64,000 nt of DNA from assembly GCF_014199415.1 (NCBI RefSeq), contig NZ_JACIJN010000005.1:224069-288068 (forward strand). The letters are read 5' to 3'. Of this stretch, positions 7,104-15,769 are shown one piece after another (position 1 is the first letter of the stretch; every line of letters starts with the position of its first letter). The notes under the pieces are model-generated. The model did no database searches and was not told the DNA's origin. It was given only the letters and a program-made list of their open reading frames with translations. Source of the stretch: Sphingomonas endophytica. GTDB lineage: Bacteria; Pseudomonadota; Alphaproteobacteria; Sphingomonadales; Sphingomonadaceae. The translations under genes were made by a program, and so were the position numbers.

Positions 7104-9365
7104 ATGACCGAGCAGCACGACGATCGCCCAGATTTCACCCCTTATGATGGCCCCTCGGGCGGCTGGGGGTCGGTCCGCTCGCTGGCCGACATCATCCCGC
7201 GCGAGAAGAACGTCGCGCAGACCACCGCCGAGCTGCTCCGCCAGAACAAGCACGACGGCTTCGCCTGCGTCAGCTGCGCCTGGTCGAAGCCCTATCCGCC
7301 GCACCCGGCCGAATTCTGCGAGAATGGCGCGAAGGCGACCGCGTGGGAGATCACCAGCCAGCGCGTCACCCCCGACTTCTTCCGCCAACACACGCTGACC
7401 GAGCTGCGCGGCTGGAGCGACTATCGGCTCGAGGAGGCCGGACGCCTGACGCATCCGATGAAGTACGACGCGACCAGCGACAAATATGTCGTCGCGCCCT
7501 GGGAGGAAGCGTTCAAGGCGATCGGCGCGCGGCTCAAGGCGCTGCCGCCCAAGTCGGTGGTCTTCTATGCCTCCGGTCGCGCCAGCCTCGAAACGTCGTT
7601 CATGTGGCAGCTGATGGCGCGGCTCTACGGCAATCAGAACCTGCCCGACAGTTCGAACATGTGCCACGAATCGACCTCGGTCGGGCTCAAGACCTCGATC
7701 GGCGTGCCGGTCGGCACCACCAAGCTCGAGGATTTCGACACCACCGACTGCATCCTGCACTTCGGGCAGAACGTCGCGACCAACAGCCCGCGGATGCTCC
7801 ACCAGCTGCGCGACGTCCACAAGCGCGGCGCGGACATCATCGTCTTCAACCCGCTCAAGGAACGCGGGCTCGAGCGCTTCACCGATCCGCAGAACCCGAT
7901 CGAGATGGCGACGGGCAAGGAGACCCCGATCGCCACCCAATATCATCAGGTGAAGGCCGGCGGCGACATTGCGGTGATGATGGGCATCGCCAAATGGCTG
8001 CTCGCCAACGACGCGATCGACCATGACTTCATCGCCGAACACACCCACGATTTCGCGCCCTTCGCCGCCAAGGTGCAGGCGACCGGCTGGGACGAGATCG
8101 AGCGCGAGTCGGGCCTGACCCGCGCCGCGATCGAACGCGCCGCCGCCGCCTACGGCCGCGCGAAGACCGCGATGGCGATCTACGGCATGGGGCTGACCCA
8201 GCATGTGAAGGGCGTCGACAACGTCCGGATGCTCGTCAATTTGATGCTGATGCGCGGCAACATCGGCAAGCCGGGCGCCGGCCTGTGCCCGGTGCGCGGC
8301 CACAGCAACGTCCAGGGGCAGCGCACCGTCGGCATCACCGAGAAGACCGAACTCGCGCCCGTCGAGAAGCTCAAGGAGCGCTACGGCTTCTCGCCGCCGA
8401 ACGAAAAGGGGCTGGATACGGTCGAGGCGTGTCGCGGGATCATCGACGGCACGGTCAAGGCGTTCTTGTCGCTCGGCGGCAATTTCGCGCGCGCGGTGCC
8501 GGAAACCGAACTGGTCGAGGACGGCTGGGCGCGGATGGACCTGTCGGTGCAGATCGCGACCAAGCTCAACCGCAGCCACCTGATCCCCGCCGCCGGCGAC
8601 ACCTGGCTGCTGCCGTGCCTCGGCCGGATCGAGCGCGACCTGCAGGCGACCGGACCGCAACGCGTGACGGTCGAGGATTCGACCAGCGTCATCCACCCAT
8701 CGCTCGGCAAGGTCGAGCCGGCCAGCCCGCATCTGCTGTCCGAGCCCGCGATCGTCGCCGGGATTGCGCAATCGTTCCTGCCGCCCAACCCGGCGATCGA
8801 CTGGGACGCATGGGTCGGCGACTACAGCCTGATCCGCGACGAGATCGCCGCGGTGTTCCCGCACTTCTTCGCGCGCTTCAACGAGCGGTTGCAGGAGAAG
8901 GGCGGCTTCTGGAAGGGCAACAAGGCGTCCGGGCGCGAATGGGACACCGAGAGCGGCAAGGCCGAGTTCCTCGTGCCCGATACGCTCAACGCGACCGGCT
9001 TCACCGAGGCGGAGGGCCGCTTCCGCCTGCTGACGCTGCGCTCCAACGACCAGTTCAACACCACGATCTACGGCTATTCGGACCGCTTCCGTGGCATCAA
9101 CGGCACGCGTCAGGTGGTGCTGATGAACCGCGCCGACATCGCGCGCGCCGGGCTCACCGCCGGTCAGAAGGTGACGCTCGCCACCGATGCGGAGGACAAC
9201 CATGATCGCCGGGTCGGAGACCTGATCGTCGTCGAATATGACGTCCCCGACGGCTGCATCGCGGCCTATTACCCGGAATGCAACCCGCTGATCCCGCTGT
9301 CGCACCACGCGGAGGAAAGCCATGTCCCGGCGGCGAAGTCGGTGCCGGTAAAGATCGTCATATAG
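7104..9365 (+). CDS. FdhF/YdeP-type molybdopterin oxidoreductase alpha subunit
   Basis: A 753-aa cytoplasmic molybdenum enzyme of the FdhF/YdeP group (formate dehydrogenase alpha-like). The N-terminal cysteine cluster is FACVSCAWSKP plus AEFCENGAKA; the bis-MGD binding core includes SSNMCHESTS, and the C-terminal cofactor domain includes TLRSNDQFNTTIYGYSDR. There is no Tat signal. ATG 7104 is used because the upstream extension has no family match. It follows fdhD closely, which supports a formate-dehydrogenase-like role, but no iron-sulfur beta, NAD-linked or membrane subunit gene is present here. YdeP-type enzymes of unclear function are an alternative. Confidence 0.9.
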   Translation: MTEQHDDRPDFTPYDGPSGGWGSVRSLADIIPREKNVAQTTAELLRQNKHDGFACVSCAWSKPYPPHPAEFCENGAKATAWEITSQRVTPDFFRQHTLTELRGWSDYRLEEAGRLTHPMKYDATSDKYVVAPWEEAFKAIGARLKALPPKSVVFYASGRASLETSFMWQLMARLYGNQNLPDSSNMCHESTSVGLKTSIGVPVGTTKLEDFDTTDCILHFGQNVATNSPRMLHQLRDVHKRGADIIVFNPLKERGLERFTDPQNPIEMATGKETPIATQYHQVKAGGDIAVMMGIAKWLLANDAIDHDFIAEHTHDFAPFAAKVQATGWDEIERESGLTRAAIERAAAAYGRAKTAMAIYGMGLTQHVKGVDNVRMLVNLMLMRGNIGKPGAGLCPVRGHSNVQGQRTVGITEKTELAPVEKLKERYGFSPPNEKGLDTVEACRGIIDGTVKAFLSLGGNFARAVPETELVEDGWARMDLSVQIATKLNRSHLIPAAGDTWLLPCLGRIERDLQATGPQRVTVEDSTSVIHPSLGKVEPASPHLLSEPAIVAGIAQSFLPPNPAIDWDAWVGDYSLIRDEIAAVFPHFFARFNERLQEKGGFWKGNKASGREWDTESGKAEFLVPDTLNATGFTEAEGRFRLLTLRSNDQFNTTIYGYSDRFRGINGTRQVVLMNRADIARAGLTAGQKVTLATDAEDNHDRRVGDLIVVEYDVPDGCIAAYYPECNPLIPLSHHAEESHVPAAKSVPVKIVI

Positions 9366-9596
9366 CCCTCTCCCCTCCGGGGAGTTACGGGTCGGATGTG
9401 CCCCCGGCACATTCTCGATATCGCGAGGCGATGTAGACCCGGAACTGGTTGGGTGAGGGGTAGGTGCCTCGCAGAGAGCGTCAGTCTCGGTGATACCCCG
9501 ACCCCTCACCAGTGTCGGGTGAACAATGCCCCGCATTGTTCATTCCATGCTGGAGCATGGACGACCCGACCCTCCATGCCCCCGGCGGGGAGAGGG
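9366..9596. repeat. Multi-hairpin intergenic element bounded by inverted repeats
   Basis: The 315-base gap between the molybdoenzyme and the TonB receptor has no credible gene but is highly palindromic. Outer arms at 9366-9382 and 9580-9596 match at 16 of 17 bases. A perfect 10-base pair lies at 9452-9461 and 9501-9510 (ggtgaggggt / acccctcacc). Two perfect small hairpins sit at 9521-9541 (gaacaatg arms) and 9545-9560 (ccatgct arms). It could be a degenerate REP/MITE-type element, a structured RNA, or a complex terminator. I see no transposase. Confidence 0.65.
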
Positions 9597-9679
9597 AGTA
9601 CCCAACCGGCATAATTATGCGACAAACCGGCGATAGCGCCACGACTGCCGCCGAACGTCACGCGCGGCTGGGGTAACAC

Positions 9680-12445
9680 ATGCGTCTCTCGTTCCTTCTG
9701 TTGGCTTCCACCGCGGCCCTACCCGCCTACGCGCAGCAAGCCGCAGCGCCGCCGCCACCCGCGCAGGCCGGCGTGCAGGCTCCGACGACGCCCCCCGCCG
9801 AACCAGAAAACGACGAGGAAGGCAGCGAGGACATCGTCGTCACCGGCTCGCGCGCGCAACGCGGCGCGGTGATCGGCGACGTCACGCCCGAGGAGCAATT
9901 GTCCCCCGCCGACATCCGCAGCTACGGCGTCAGCTCGGTCACCGAATTGCTCAACGAACTGTCGCCGCAGACCCGCTCCGGGCGCGGCGCGGGCGGCGCG
10001 CCGGTGGTGCTGCTCAACGGGCGGCGCATCTCGGGCTTTCAGGAAATCCGCGACCTGCCGACCGAGGCGATCCAGCGCGTCGACATCCTGCCCGAGGAAG
10101 TCGCGCTCAAATACGGCTATCGCGCCGACCAGCGCGTCGTGAACTTCGTGCTGCGCCGCCGCTTCAAGGCGGTCACCGCCGAGGTCGAGGACCGGTTCGC
10201 GACCGAGGGCGGCCGCAACACCCCTGGCGGCGAACTCGACCTGCTGCGGATCCGCAACGACAAGCGCGTCAACCTGCATCTCGAATACAGCCGCCCCGGC
10301 GCGCTGACCGAATCCGAGCGCGACATCATCCAGGCGCCCAATGCCGCGGCGGTCGGCGGCAACGTCGCGTCGCTCAACCGCGGCGCGATCGACCCATTGT
10401 TCGGCAACGCCACCACGCTCGGCATCCCGGCGCTCGCCGCCACGCAGGCACCGCTGCTCGGCGACTTCACGACCACCCGCAACGTCACCGATCAGGGCGC
10501 ATACCGCACGCTCCTGCCGCAGCAGCAGACGTTCAGCGCCAATGGCACCTATGCGACGACGATCTTCGGCAACGTCTCGGCCTCGCTGAACGCGACCGTC
10601 GACCACAATGTCACGCGCGCGCTGCGTGGGCTGGCCGAGGTCGATCTCGACCTGCCGGTCGGCAGTCCGTACTCACCGTTCGCGGTGCCGGTGCGCGTGA
10701 CCCGCGCCTTCGACGACGTCCCCGCGCTGACGCAGCGCGCCGAGACCACCGATCTCCACCTCGGCGGCACGCTCAACGGCGATCGCGGGCAGTGGCGCTG
10801 GTCGCTGACCGGCAACGTCGACCGCGACGAGAGCAATACGGTGACGACCACCGGGCTCGACGCCAGTGCGTTGCAGGCAGGCATCGACGCCTTCGATCCG
10901 CTCGCCAGTCCCTATGCGCCGCTGTCGCTTGGCGCGCTGCCCGCCGATCGCGGCCGCTCGATCGCGACCAGCGCCGGGCTCGACGCCTTGGTCGCCGGGC
11001 CGTTGTTCCTGCTACCGGCCGGTTACGCCAACACCAGCATCCGCGTCGGCGCCTCGACCAGCGACTTCACCAGCGACTCGTTCCGGCGCGGCGTCGCCAG
11101 CAGCGCCGACATCGGGCGCGATCTCGCCAATGCGCAGATCAACCTCGATTTGCCGATCGCCAACAAGGCGCAGGGCGTGCTCAGCGCGCTCGGGCGGCTG
11201 TCGATCAACGGCAATCTCGCGGTCGACCAGCTTTCCGACTTCGGGACATTGTGGACACTCGGCTATGGCGCCAACTGGACGCCGGTCGACGGTATCCGGC
11301 TGCTCGTCTCGGTCACCGATCAGGATGAGGCACCCTCGGCGCAACAGCTCGGCAACCCGACCGTCACCACACCCGGCGTGCGCGTGTTCGATTACGTGCG
11401 CGGCACCACCGCGACCGTCACCACCGTCACCGGCGGCAACCCGAACCTGATCGCCGACAATCGCCACGCGCTGAAGGCCGGGCTCGACATCAAGCCGTGG
11501 AGCAATCAGCAGATCAACTTCCGCGCCGATTACACGCGCCAGACCACCGACGATCCGATCGCCGCCTTCCCGAGCGCGACCGCCGCGATCGAGGCTGCCT
11601 TCCCCGACCGCTTCACCCGCGACGCCGGCGGCAATCTGCTGCGGATCGACTCGCGCCCGATCAATTTCGCGCGCAGCGAGACGTCGCAGCTCCGCTACGG
11701 CGTCAACCTGTCGTTCCGCATCAAGTCCGAGCTGCAGAAAAAGATTGAGGCATTCCGCGCCGGCACCGGACCGAACCCGTTCGAGGGGCTGCGTCCGCCC
11801 GGTGGCGAGCGGCGCCCCGATCGCCCGCCTCAGGATCGCACCCGGCCGGACGGCAGCGCGATGAACGGTGGCCGCCCCGACGCGGGCGGCGGCGGCCCGG
11901 GCGGCCCGCCCGGCGGCGGCGGCGGCTTCCGCGGTCGTGGTGGTGGCGGTCAGGCCGGCGGGCGCGTCCAGTTCGCGCTCTACCACACCTGGCACCTTAC
12001 CGAGCGCGTGACGATCGCCGACGGCGGGCGCGTGCTCGACCTGCTCAACGGCGATGCGATCGGCGCGGCGGGCGGGCAGGCGCGGCACGAGCTGGAGGGG
12101 CAGGCCGGCTATACCAACAACGGCCTCGGCGCGCGGCTGTCGGTCAATTACCAGAGCGGCACGCGCGTCAACGGCGGCACCGCCGCCACGCCCGAGACGC
12201 TCGAATTCGGCGGGCTGGCCACCGCCAACCTGCGGCTGTTCGCGGATCTCGGCGGCAACATCGACTGGGTGCGCGCGCACCCGTGGATGCGCGGCGCGCG
12301 AGTCAGCGTCCAGTTCGACAATCTCTTCAACACCCGCCGCGACGTCCGCGACCAGAACGGCACCGTCCCGATCGGCTTCCAGCCCGATTATCTCGACCCG
12401 GTCGGCCGCACGATCCGCGTCTCGTTCCGCAAGCTGTTCTTCTAA
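9680..12445 (+). CDS. TonB-dependent receptor with Gly-rich insert
   Basis: A 921-aa outer-membrane protein. A signal peptide is visible (LPAYAQQAAA near residue 20), then a Pro-rich linker and a TonB box-like IVVTGSRAQRG near 50-60. The plug domain follows, with ADIRSYGVSSVTELLNEL, VVLLNGRRISGF and VDILPEEVALKYGY. The rest is a beta-barrel ending in IRVSFRKLFF with a terminal aromatic. Residues about 707-760 form a low-complexity stretch rich in Pro, Arg and Gly, probably an extended loop. The substrate is unknown; no transporter or regulator neighbour identifies it. A hairpin follows the stop. Confidence 0.9.
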   Translation: MRLSFLLLASTAALPAYAQQAAAPPPPAQAGVQAPTTPPAEPENDEEGSEDIVVTGSRAQRGAVIGDVTPEEQLSPADIRSYGVSSVTELLNELSPQTRSGRGAGGAPVVLLNGRRISGFQEIRDLPTEAIQRVDILPEEVALKYGYRADQRVVNFVLRRRFKAVTAEVEDRFATEGGRNTPGGELDLLRIRNDKRVNLHLEYSRPGALTESERDIIQAPNAAAVGGNVASLNRGAIDPLFGNATTLGIPALAATQAPLLGDFTTTRNVTDQGAYRTLLPQQQTFSANGTYATTIFGNVSASLNATVDHNVTRALRGLAEVDLDLPVGSPYSPFAVPVRVTRAFDDVPALTQRAETTDLHLGGTLNGDRGQWRWSLTGNVDRDESNTVTTTGLDASALQAGIDAFDPLASPYAPLSLGALPADRGRSIATSAGLDALVAGPLFLLPAGYANTSIRVGASTSDFTSDSFRRGVASSADIGRDLANAQINLDLPIANKAQGVLSALGRLSINGNLAVDQLSDFGTLWTLGYGANWTPVDGIRLLVSVTDQDEAPSAQQLGNPTVTTPGVRVFDYVRGTTATVTTVTGGNPNLIADNRHALKAGLDIKPWSNQQINFRADYTRQTTDDPIAAFPSATAAIEAAFPDRFTRDAGGNLLRIDSRPINFARSETSQLRYGVNLSFRIKSELQKKIEAFRAGTGPNPFEGLRPPGGERRPDRPPQDRTRPDGSAMNGGRPDAGGGGPGGPPGGGGGFRGRGGGGQAGGRVQFALYHTWHLTERVTIADGGRVLDLLNGDAIGAAGGQARHELEGQAGYTNNGLGARLSVNYQSGTRVNGGTAATPETLEFGGLATANLRLFADLGGNIDWVRAHPWMRGARVSVQFDNLFNTRRDVRDQNGTVPIGFQPDYLDPVGRTIRVSFRKLFF

Positions 12446-12451
12446 CCCGTC

Positions 12452-12471
12452 GCCCCTGCGCAGGCAGGGGC
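12452..12471. terminator. Hairpin after the TonB receptor gene
   Basis: A perfect 8-base stem with a 4-base loop (gcccctgc-gcag-gcaggggc) beginning 7 bases after the receptor stop. No T-run follows on either strand, so it may be a bidirectional roadblock or a member of the dispersed intergenic palindromes rather than a classic intrinsic terminator. Confidence 0.5.
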
Positions 12472-12526
12472 CCATGTCTGTCACGTGTCACGGTTGGCCG
12501 ACCCGAGGCCGACGCCGCTGTGTCGC

Positions 12527-14041
12527 TCACAACCCGATCCGCGCCGCCAGCCACCGCGCCGCCGCCTCGGGGCTCTGCTTGTCGCGATCCCGGTCGACGC
12601 GGTAATTGGCCTCGCGCATCGCCGCGACCGGGATGCGCCCGATCAACGGCCGCAGCGCGTCGAGGAACCGCGCATCCTTCCGGTGCGCTGGCGCGACCAG
12701 CACGATCGCGTCATAGCCCGGGATCGCATGCCGCGGATCGGCAAGCACCGTCAGCCGGTCGGCGGCGATCCGCCCGTCCGAGGAGAAGGCGCTGATGACA
12801 TCGGCACGCCCGCTCTCCAGCGCGCGGTACATGAAGGTCGGGGCGTAAGGCGTCGCACTGGCGAAGCGCAGCGGATTGGCGCGCCGGATCGCCGCCCATT
12901 CCGGCCGGTCGAGGAATTCGAGATCGGCCCCGAAGCGCAATTGCGGCGCGACGCGAACCAGATCGTCGAGCGTTCCAATGCCACGCCGCTGCGCATCATC
13001 ACCGCGCATCGCGAAGGCATAGGCATTCTCAAATCCAAGCGCGCCGAGCAAAGTGACGCCGCGCGACTTTTGCACCCAATCCGCGATCGCGCTTAGCTGC
13101 TCGGCGTGCGGCGGCGTATCGGCGCGGTGCATTTCGGCGGTCCATATCGTTCCCGCATAGTCGACATAGACGTCGACCTCGCCGCCCGCGACCGCGCCGA
13201 ACGCCACTGCCGAGCCTAGCCCATCGCGGTACGTGACCGCGTAGCCGGCGCGCGTCAGCCGATCACCGATCAGCCGCGCCAGGATATATTGTTCGGAAAA
13301 GTTTTTTGCCCCCACCACGACCCGCCGCTCGCCGCCGCCGCGCCACAACGGCGTGCTCGCCGCCGCCGTCGCTGCGACCAGCAGCAGCAACGCGGCCCCC
13401 GCGCGTTTCCAGCGCCGCTCCCCCGCCGCCCGCTCCGCGACGCCGAGCAACAGGTCGACCCCCAACGCCAGCCCCGCCGCGCCGACGCAGCCCGCGATCA
13501 CCAGCGTCCAAGCCTGCGTCTGAAGCCCCGCGAAGATCAGGTCGCCGAGACTCGGCTGCCCGACCGTGGTCGACAGCGTCGCCGCGCCGATCGTCCACAC
13601 CGCCGCGGTGCGCACCCCCGCCATCGCGATCGGCAGCACCAACGGCAGCTCGACCAGCCGCAGCTTCTGCGCGCGCGTCATCCCGATCCCGTCCGCCGCC
13701 TCCAGCACCGCCGGATCGAGCCCGCGCAAGCCGGTGACGATGTTGCGCGCGATCGGCAGCAGCGCATAGAGCGTCAGCGCGAGCAAGGCCGGCAGGAAGC
13801 CCAGCGCCGGCACGCCATGCCCGATCCACAGCAACGCCGGATAGAAAAGCGCCAGCAGCGCAAGGCTAGGAATCGTCTGCACCAGGCTGGCGAACCCCAG
13901 CACCGCCCCCGCCAGCCGCGGTGCGCGCGCGGCGCGGATCGCGACCGGCACGCCGATCACCAGCGCCAGCGCGAGCGCGGCCATCGCGAGCAACAGATGC
14001 TGCGCGGCGAGCGCCGGCACACGGGCGAAGGCGTCGCTCAT
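12527..14041 (-). CDS. ABC transporter permease fused to substrate-binding domain (OpuC/EgtU type)
   Basis: A 504-aa fusion. Residues 1-210 form a permease of the OpuCB/ProW class with several membrane segments and an EAA-like loop (EAADGIGMTRAQKLRLVELPL). Residues about 235-504 form a periplasmic binding domain of the OpuCC/ProX class, starting VVVGAKNFSEQYILARLI, with the YRDGLGSAVAFGAV and DVYVDYAGTIW blocks. Relatives import glycine betaine, choline, carnitine or ergothioneine; the ligand here is not determined. The frame is open further upstream, but ATG 14041 overlaps the ATPase gene stop (ATGA) and matches the domain start. Confidence 0.9.
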   Translation of the reverse strand: MSDAFARVPALAAQHLLLAMAALALALVIGVPVAIRAARAPRLAGAVLGFASLVQTIPSLALLALFYPALLWIGHGVPALGFLPALLALTLYALLPIARNIVTGLRGLDPAVLEAADGIGMTRAQKLRLVELPLVLPIAMAGVRTAAVWTIGAATLSTTVGQPSLGDLIFAGLQTQAWTLVIAGCVGAAGLALGVDLLLGVAERAAGERRWKRAGAALLLLVAATAAASTPLWRGGGERRVVVGAKNFSEQYILARLIGDRLTRAGYAVTYRDGLGSAVAFGAVAGGEVDVYVDYAGTIWTAEMHRADTPPHAEQLSAIADWVQKSRGVTLLGALGFENAYAFAMRGDDAQRRGIGTLDDLVRVAPQLRFGADLEFLDRPEWAAIRRANPLRFASATPYAPTFMYRALESGRADVISAFSSDGRIAADRLTVLADPRHAIPGYDAIVLVAPAHRKDARFLDALRPLIGRIPVAAMREANYRVDRDRDKQSPEAAARWLAARIGL

Positions 14042-14805
14042 GTCGACAGCGCCGCCAGCCGCGTCGCCTGCGCGCGCGGCACCGCCACCAGCGCCTGCGC
14101 CGCCGTCCCGCCCGCCCCGGCCAGCAAGGCGGCCGGCGGTTCGTCGGCGACCACCCGCCCGGCCGCCATGACGATCACGCGCGTGGCGAGCAGCAGCGCC
14201 TCGGCCATGTCGTGCGTCACCATGATCGTGGTCAGCGCCAGTTCGTCGTGGAGCCGCTTTACCGCCCCCGCGAGCGACTCGCGCGTCACCGGATCGAGCG
14301 CGCCGAACGGCTCGTCCATCAGCAACAGTCCCGGCCGCGTCACCAGCGCGCGCGCCACGCCGACGCGCTGGCGCTGCCCGCCCGACAGCTCCGCCGGCAT
14401 CCGCGTCGCGACAGCGCGCGGCAGTTCGACAAGGTCGAGCATCGCCATCGCGTGCGCGGCATCGGGCGTGCCCGCCAGCCGCAGCGGCAGCGCGATATTC
14501 TCCGCGACGCTCAGATGCGGGAACAGGCCGACGTCCTGGAACACATAGCCGATCCGCCGACGCAGCGCGGGCGCGGGCCCGTCGGCGACGTCGCGCGCGT
14601 CGAGCAGCACCCGGCCGCGATCGGGCACCACCAGCCGGTTGACGGTCTTGAGCAACGTCGACTTGCCCGACCCGGAGGCGCCGACCAGCGCGACGAACGT
14701 CCCCGCCGCGATCGTCAGCGACACGCCATCGATCGCCGCGGCATCGCCGTAATGCTTGCCGACCTGCTCGAAGGCGACCGCCGGTCCGGACGAAAGTGCT
14801 GGCAT
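14038..14805 (-). CDS. ABC transporter ATP-binding protein (OpuC/EgtV type)
   Basis: A 255-aa ATPase with Walker A GASGSGKSTLLKTVNRL, Q-loop VFQDVGLFPHLSV, signature LSGGQRQRVGVARAL, Walker B LLLMDEPFGALD and H-loop TIMVTHDM. The KTVNRL and FQDVGLFPH details are typical of the quaternary-amine uptake group. No CBS domains follow, so osmosensing of the OpuA type is not indicated. It is the first gene of a two-gene importer, coupled by ATGA to the permease/binding-protein fusion, and is divergent from the SDR gene. Confidence 0.92.
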   Translation of the reverse strand: MPALSSGPAVAFEQVGKHYGDAAAIDGVSLTIAAGTFVALVGASGSGKSTLLKTVNRLVVPDRGRVLLDARDVADGPAPALRRRIGYVFQDVGLFPHLSVAENIALPLRLAGTPDAAHAMAMLDLVELPRAVATRMPAELSGGQRQRVGVARALVTRPGLLLMDEPFGALDPVTRESLAGAVKRLHDELALTTIMVTHDMAEALLLATRVIVMAAGRVVADEPPAALLAGAGGTAAQALVAVPRAQATRLAALST

Positions 14806-14863
14806 CGCCGCCGGTGATGCGGGAAGCGTGCGTGGGTAACAAGCATTAACGCGGGAGAGCGGG

Positions 14864-15637
14864 ATGAAGGCGATGCTGGTCACGGGCGGCGGCTCGGGCA
14901 TCGGGCGCGCGGTGGCGCAAGTGTTCAGCGCGCGCGGCTGGCGGGTCGGGCTGGCGGATATCGACGCGCAGGGGCTGCGCGACACCGCCGCGCTGCTCCC
15001 CGCGGATCGCACCAGCACGCATGTCATGGACGTGCGCGACCCCTCGGAATGGGAGGAAGTGCTCGCCGATTTCGCGCACGTCAGCGACGGACGGCTCGAC
15101 CTGCTGTTCAACAATGCCGGGATCGCGGCGGGCGGGCCGTTCGCCGAGATCGGGCTCGACGCGATCGACCGCGTGATCGACATCAACTTCCGCGGGCTGA
15201 CCTATGGCGCGCGCATGGCCTATCCATATCTGAAGGCGACGCCGGGCGCGTGCCTGCTCAACACCGCTTCGGCGTCGGCGATCTACGGCTCGGCGGGGCT
15301 CGCGATCTATTCGGCGACCAAGTTCGCGGTGCGCGGGCTGACCGAAGCGCTCGACGGCGAATGGGCGGCGGAGGGCATCCGGGTCCGCTCGCTGATGCCG
15401 AGCTTCATCGACACCAACCTGCTGTCGGCGCCGATCCCCGGCACCAAATACACCGCGCGCGATCTGGTCGTGCGTCGCAAGCTGGAGTTCACGCCGGTCG
15501 AGACGGTCGCCGAAAAGGCGTGGGCCGCGGTGCACGGTGATCGCGTGCACACGGTGGTCGGCAAGACCGCCGAGCGGATGGCGTTCGCGGCACGCTGGAT
15601 GCCCGGCCGGCTGCGCGCGATGATGCGGGGGCGGTAG
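14864..15637 (+). CDS. SDR family oxidoreductase
   Basis: A 257-aa classical short-chain dehydrogenase. The NAD(P)-binding motif is TGGGSGIG near residues 7-14, the NNAG motif is in LLFNNAGIAAGG, and the catalytic YxxxK is YSATK preceded by a serine block (NTASASAIYGSAG). A D at the end of beta-2 (ADIDA) suggests NAD preference. The substrate is unknown. It stands alone, divergent from the ABC importer, and is followed by a strong palindromic repeat. Confidence 0.9.
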   Translation: MKAMLVTGGGSGIGRAVAQVFSARGWRVGLADIDAQGLRDTAALLPADRTSTHVMDVRDPSEWEEVLADFAHVSDGRLDLLFNNAGIAAGGPFAEIGLDAIDRVIDINFRGLTYGARMAYPYLKATPGACLLNTASASAIYGSAGLAIYSATKFAVRGLTEALDGEWAAEGIRVRSLMPSFIDTNLLSAPIPGTKYTARDLVVRRKLEFTPVETVAEKAWAAVHGDRVHTVVGKTAERMAFAARWMPGRLRAMMRGR

Positions 15638-15644
15638 GCCAGTG

Positions 15645-15741
15645 CCGTCATTCCCGCGCAGGCGGGAGTCCAGAACCTCTGCCGTCAGTGGGCCTCGCGA
15701 AAACCTGCGCGTCTGGATTCCCGCCTGCGCGGGAATGACGG
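15645..15741. repeat. REP-type palindrome (CGTCATTCCCGCGCAGGCGGGA family)
   Basis: Two 30-base arms at 15645-15674 and 15712-15741 match at 29 of 30 positions around a 37-base loop. This is a widespread intergenic palindrome type in proteobacteria. It separates the convergent SDR and dnaN genes and probably serves as a bidirectional transcription end. Confidence 0.85.
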
Positions 15742-15769
15742 GGGAGTTCATGCTCCCCCGATAAAGGAA

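Noticed and set aside
6762..9536. A 924-codon open frame on the minus strand
   Set aside because: It is antisense to fdhD and the molybdoenzyme gene, has Arg/Asp/Val-rich sequence with no domain motif, and arises from the codon bias of a high-GC gene on the other strand.
13289..14548. A 419-codon open frame on the plus strand
   Set aside because: Antisense to the ABC importer genes, which have complete Walker and binding-domain motifs; composition is Arg/Gln/Pro-rich.
14041..14842. N-terminal extension of the permease/binding-protein frame
   Set aside because: This stretch is the ATPase gene read in another frame (Arg/Gly/Ala-rich); the true start is the ATGA overlap at 14041.
15645..15741. 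Possible CRISPR repeat
   Set aside because: Only a single inverted pair is present; there are no direct repeats with regular spacers here or elsewhere in the window.
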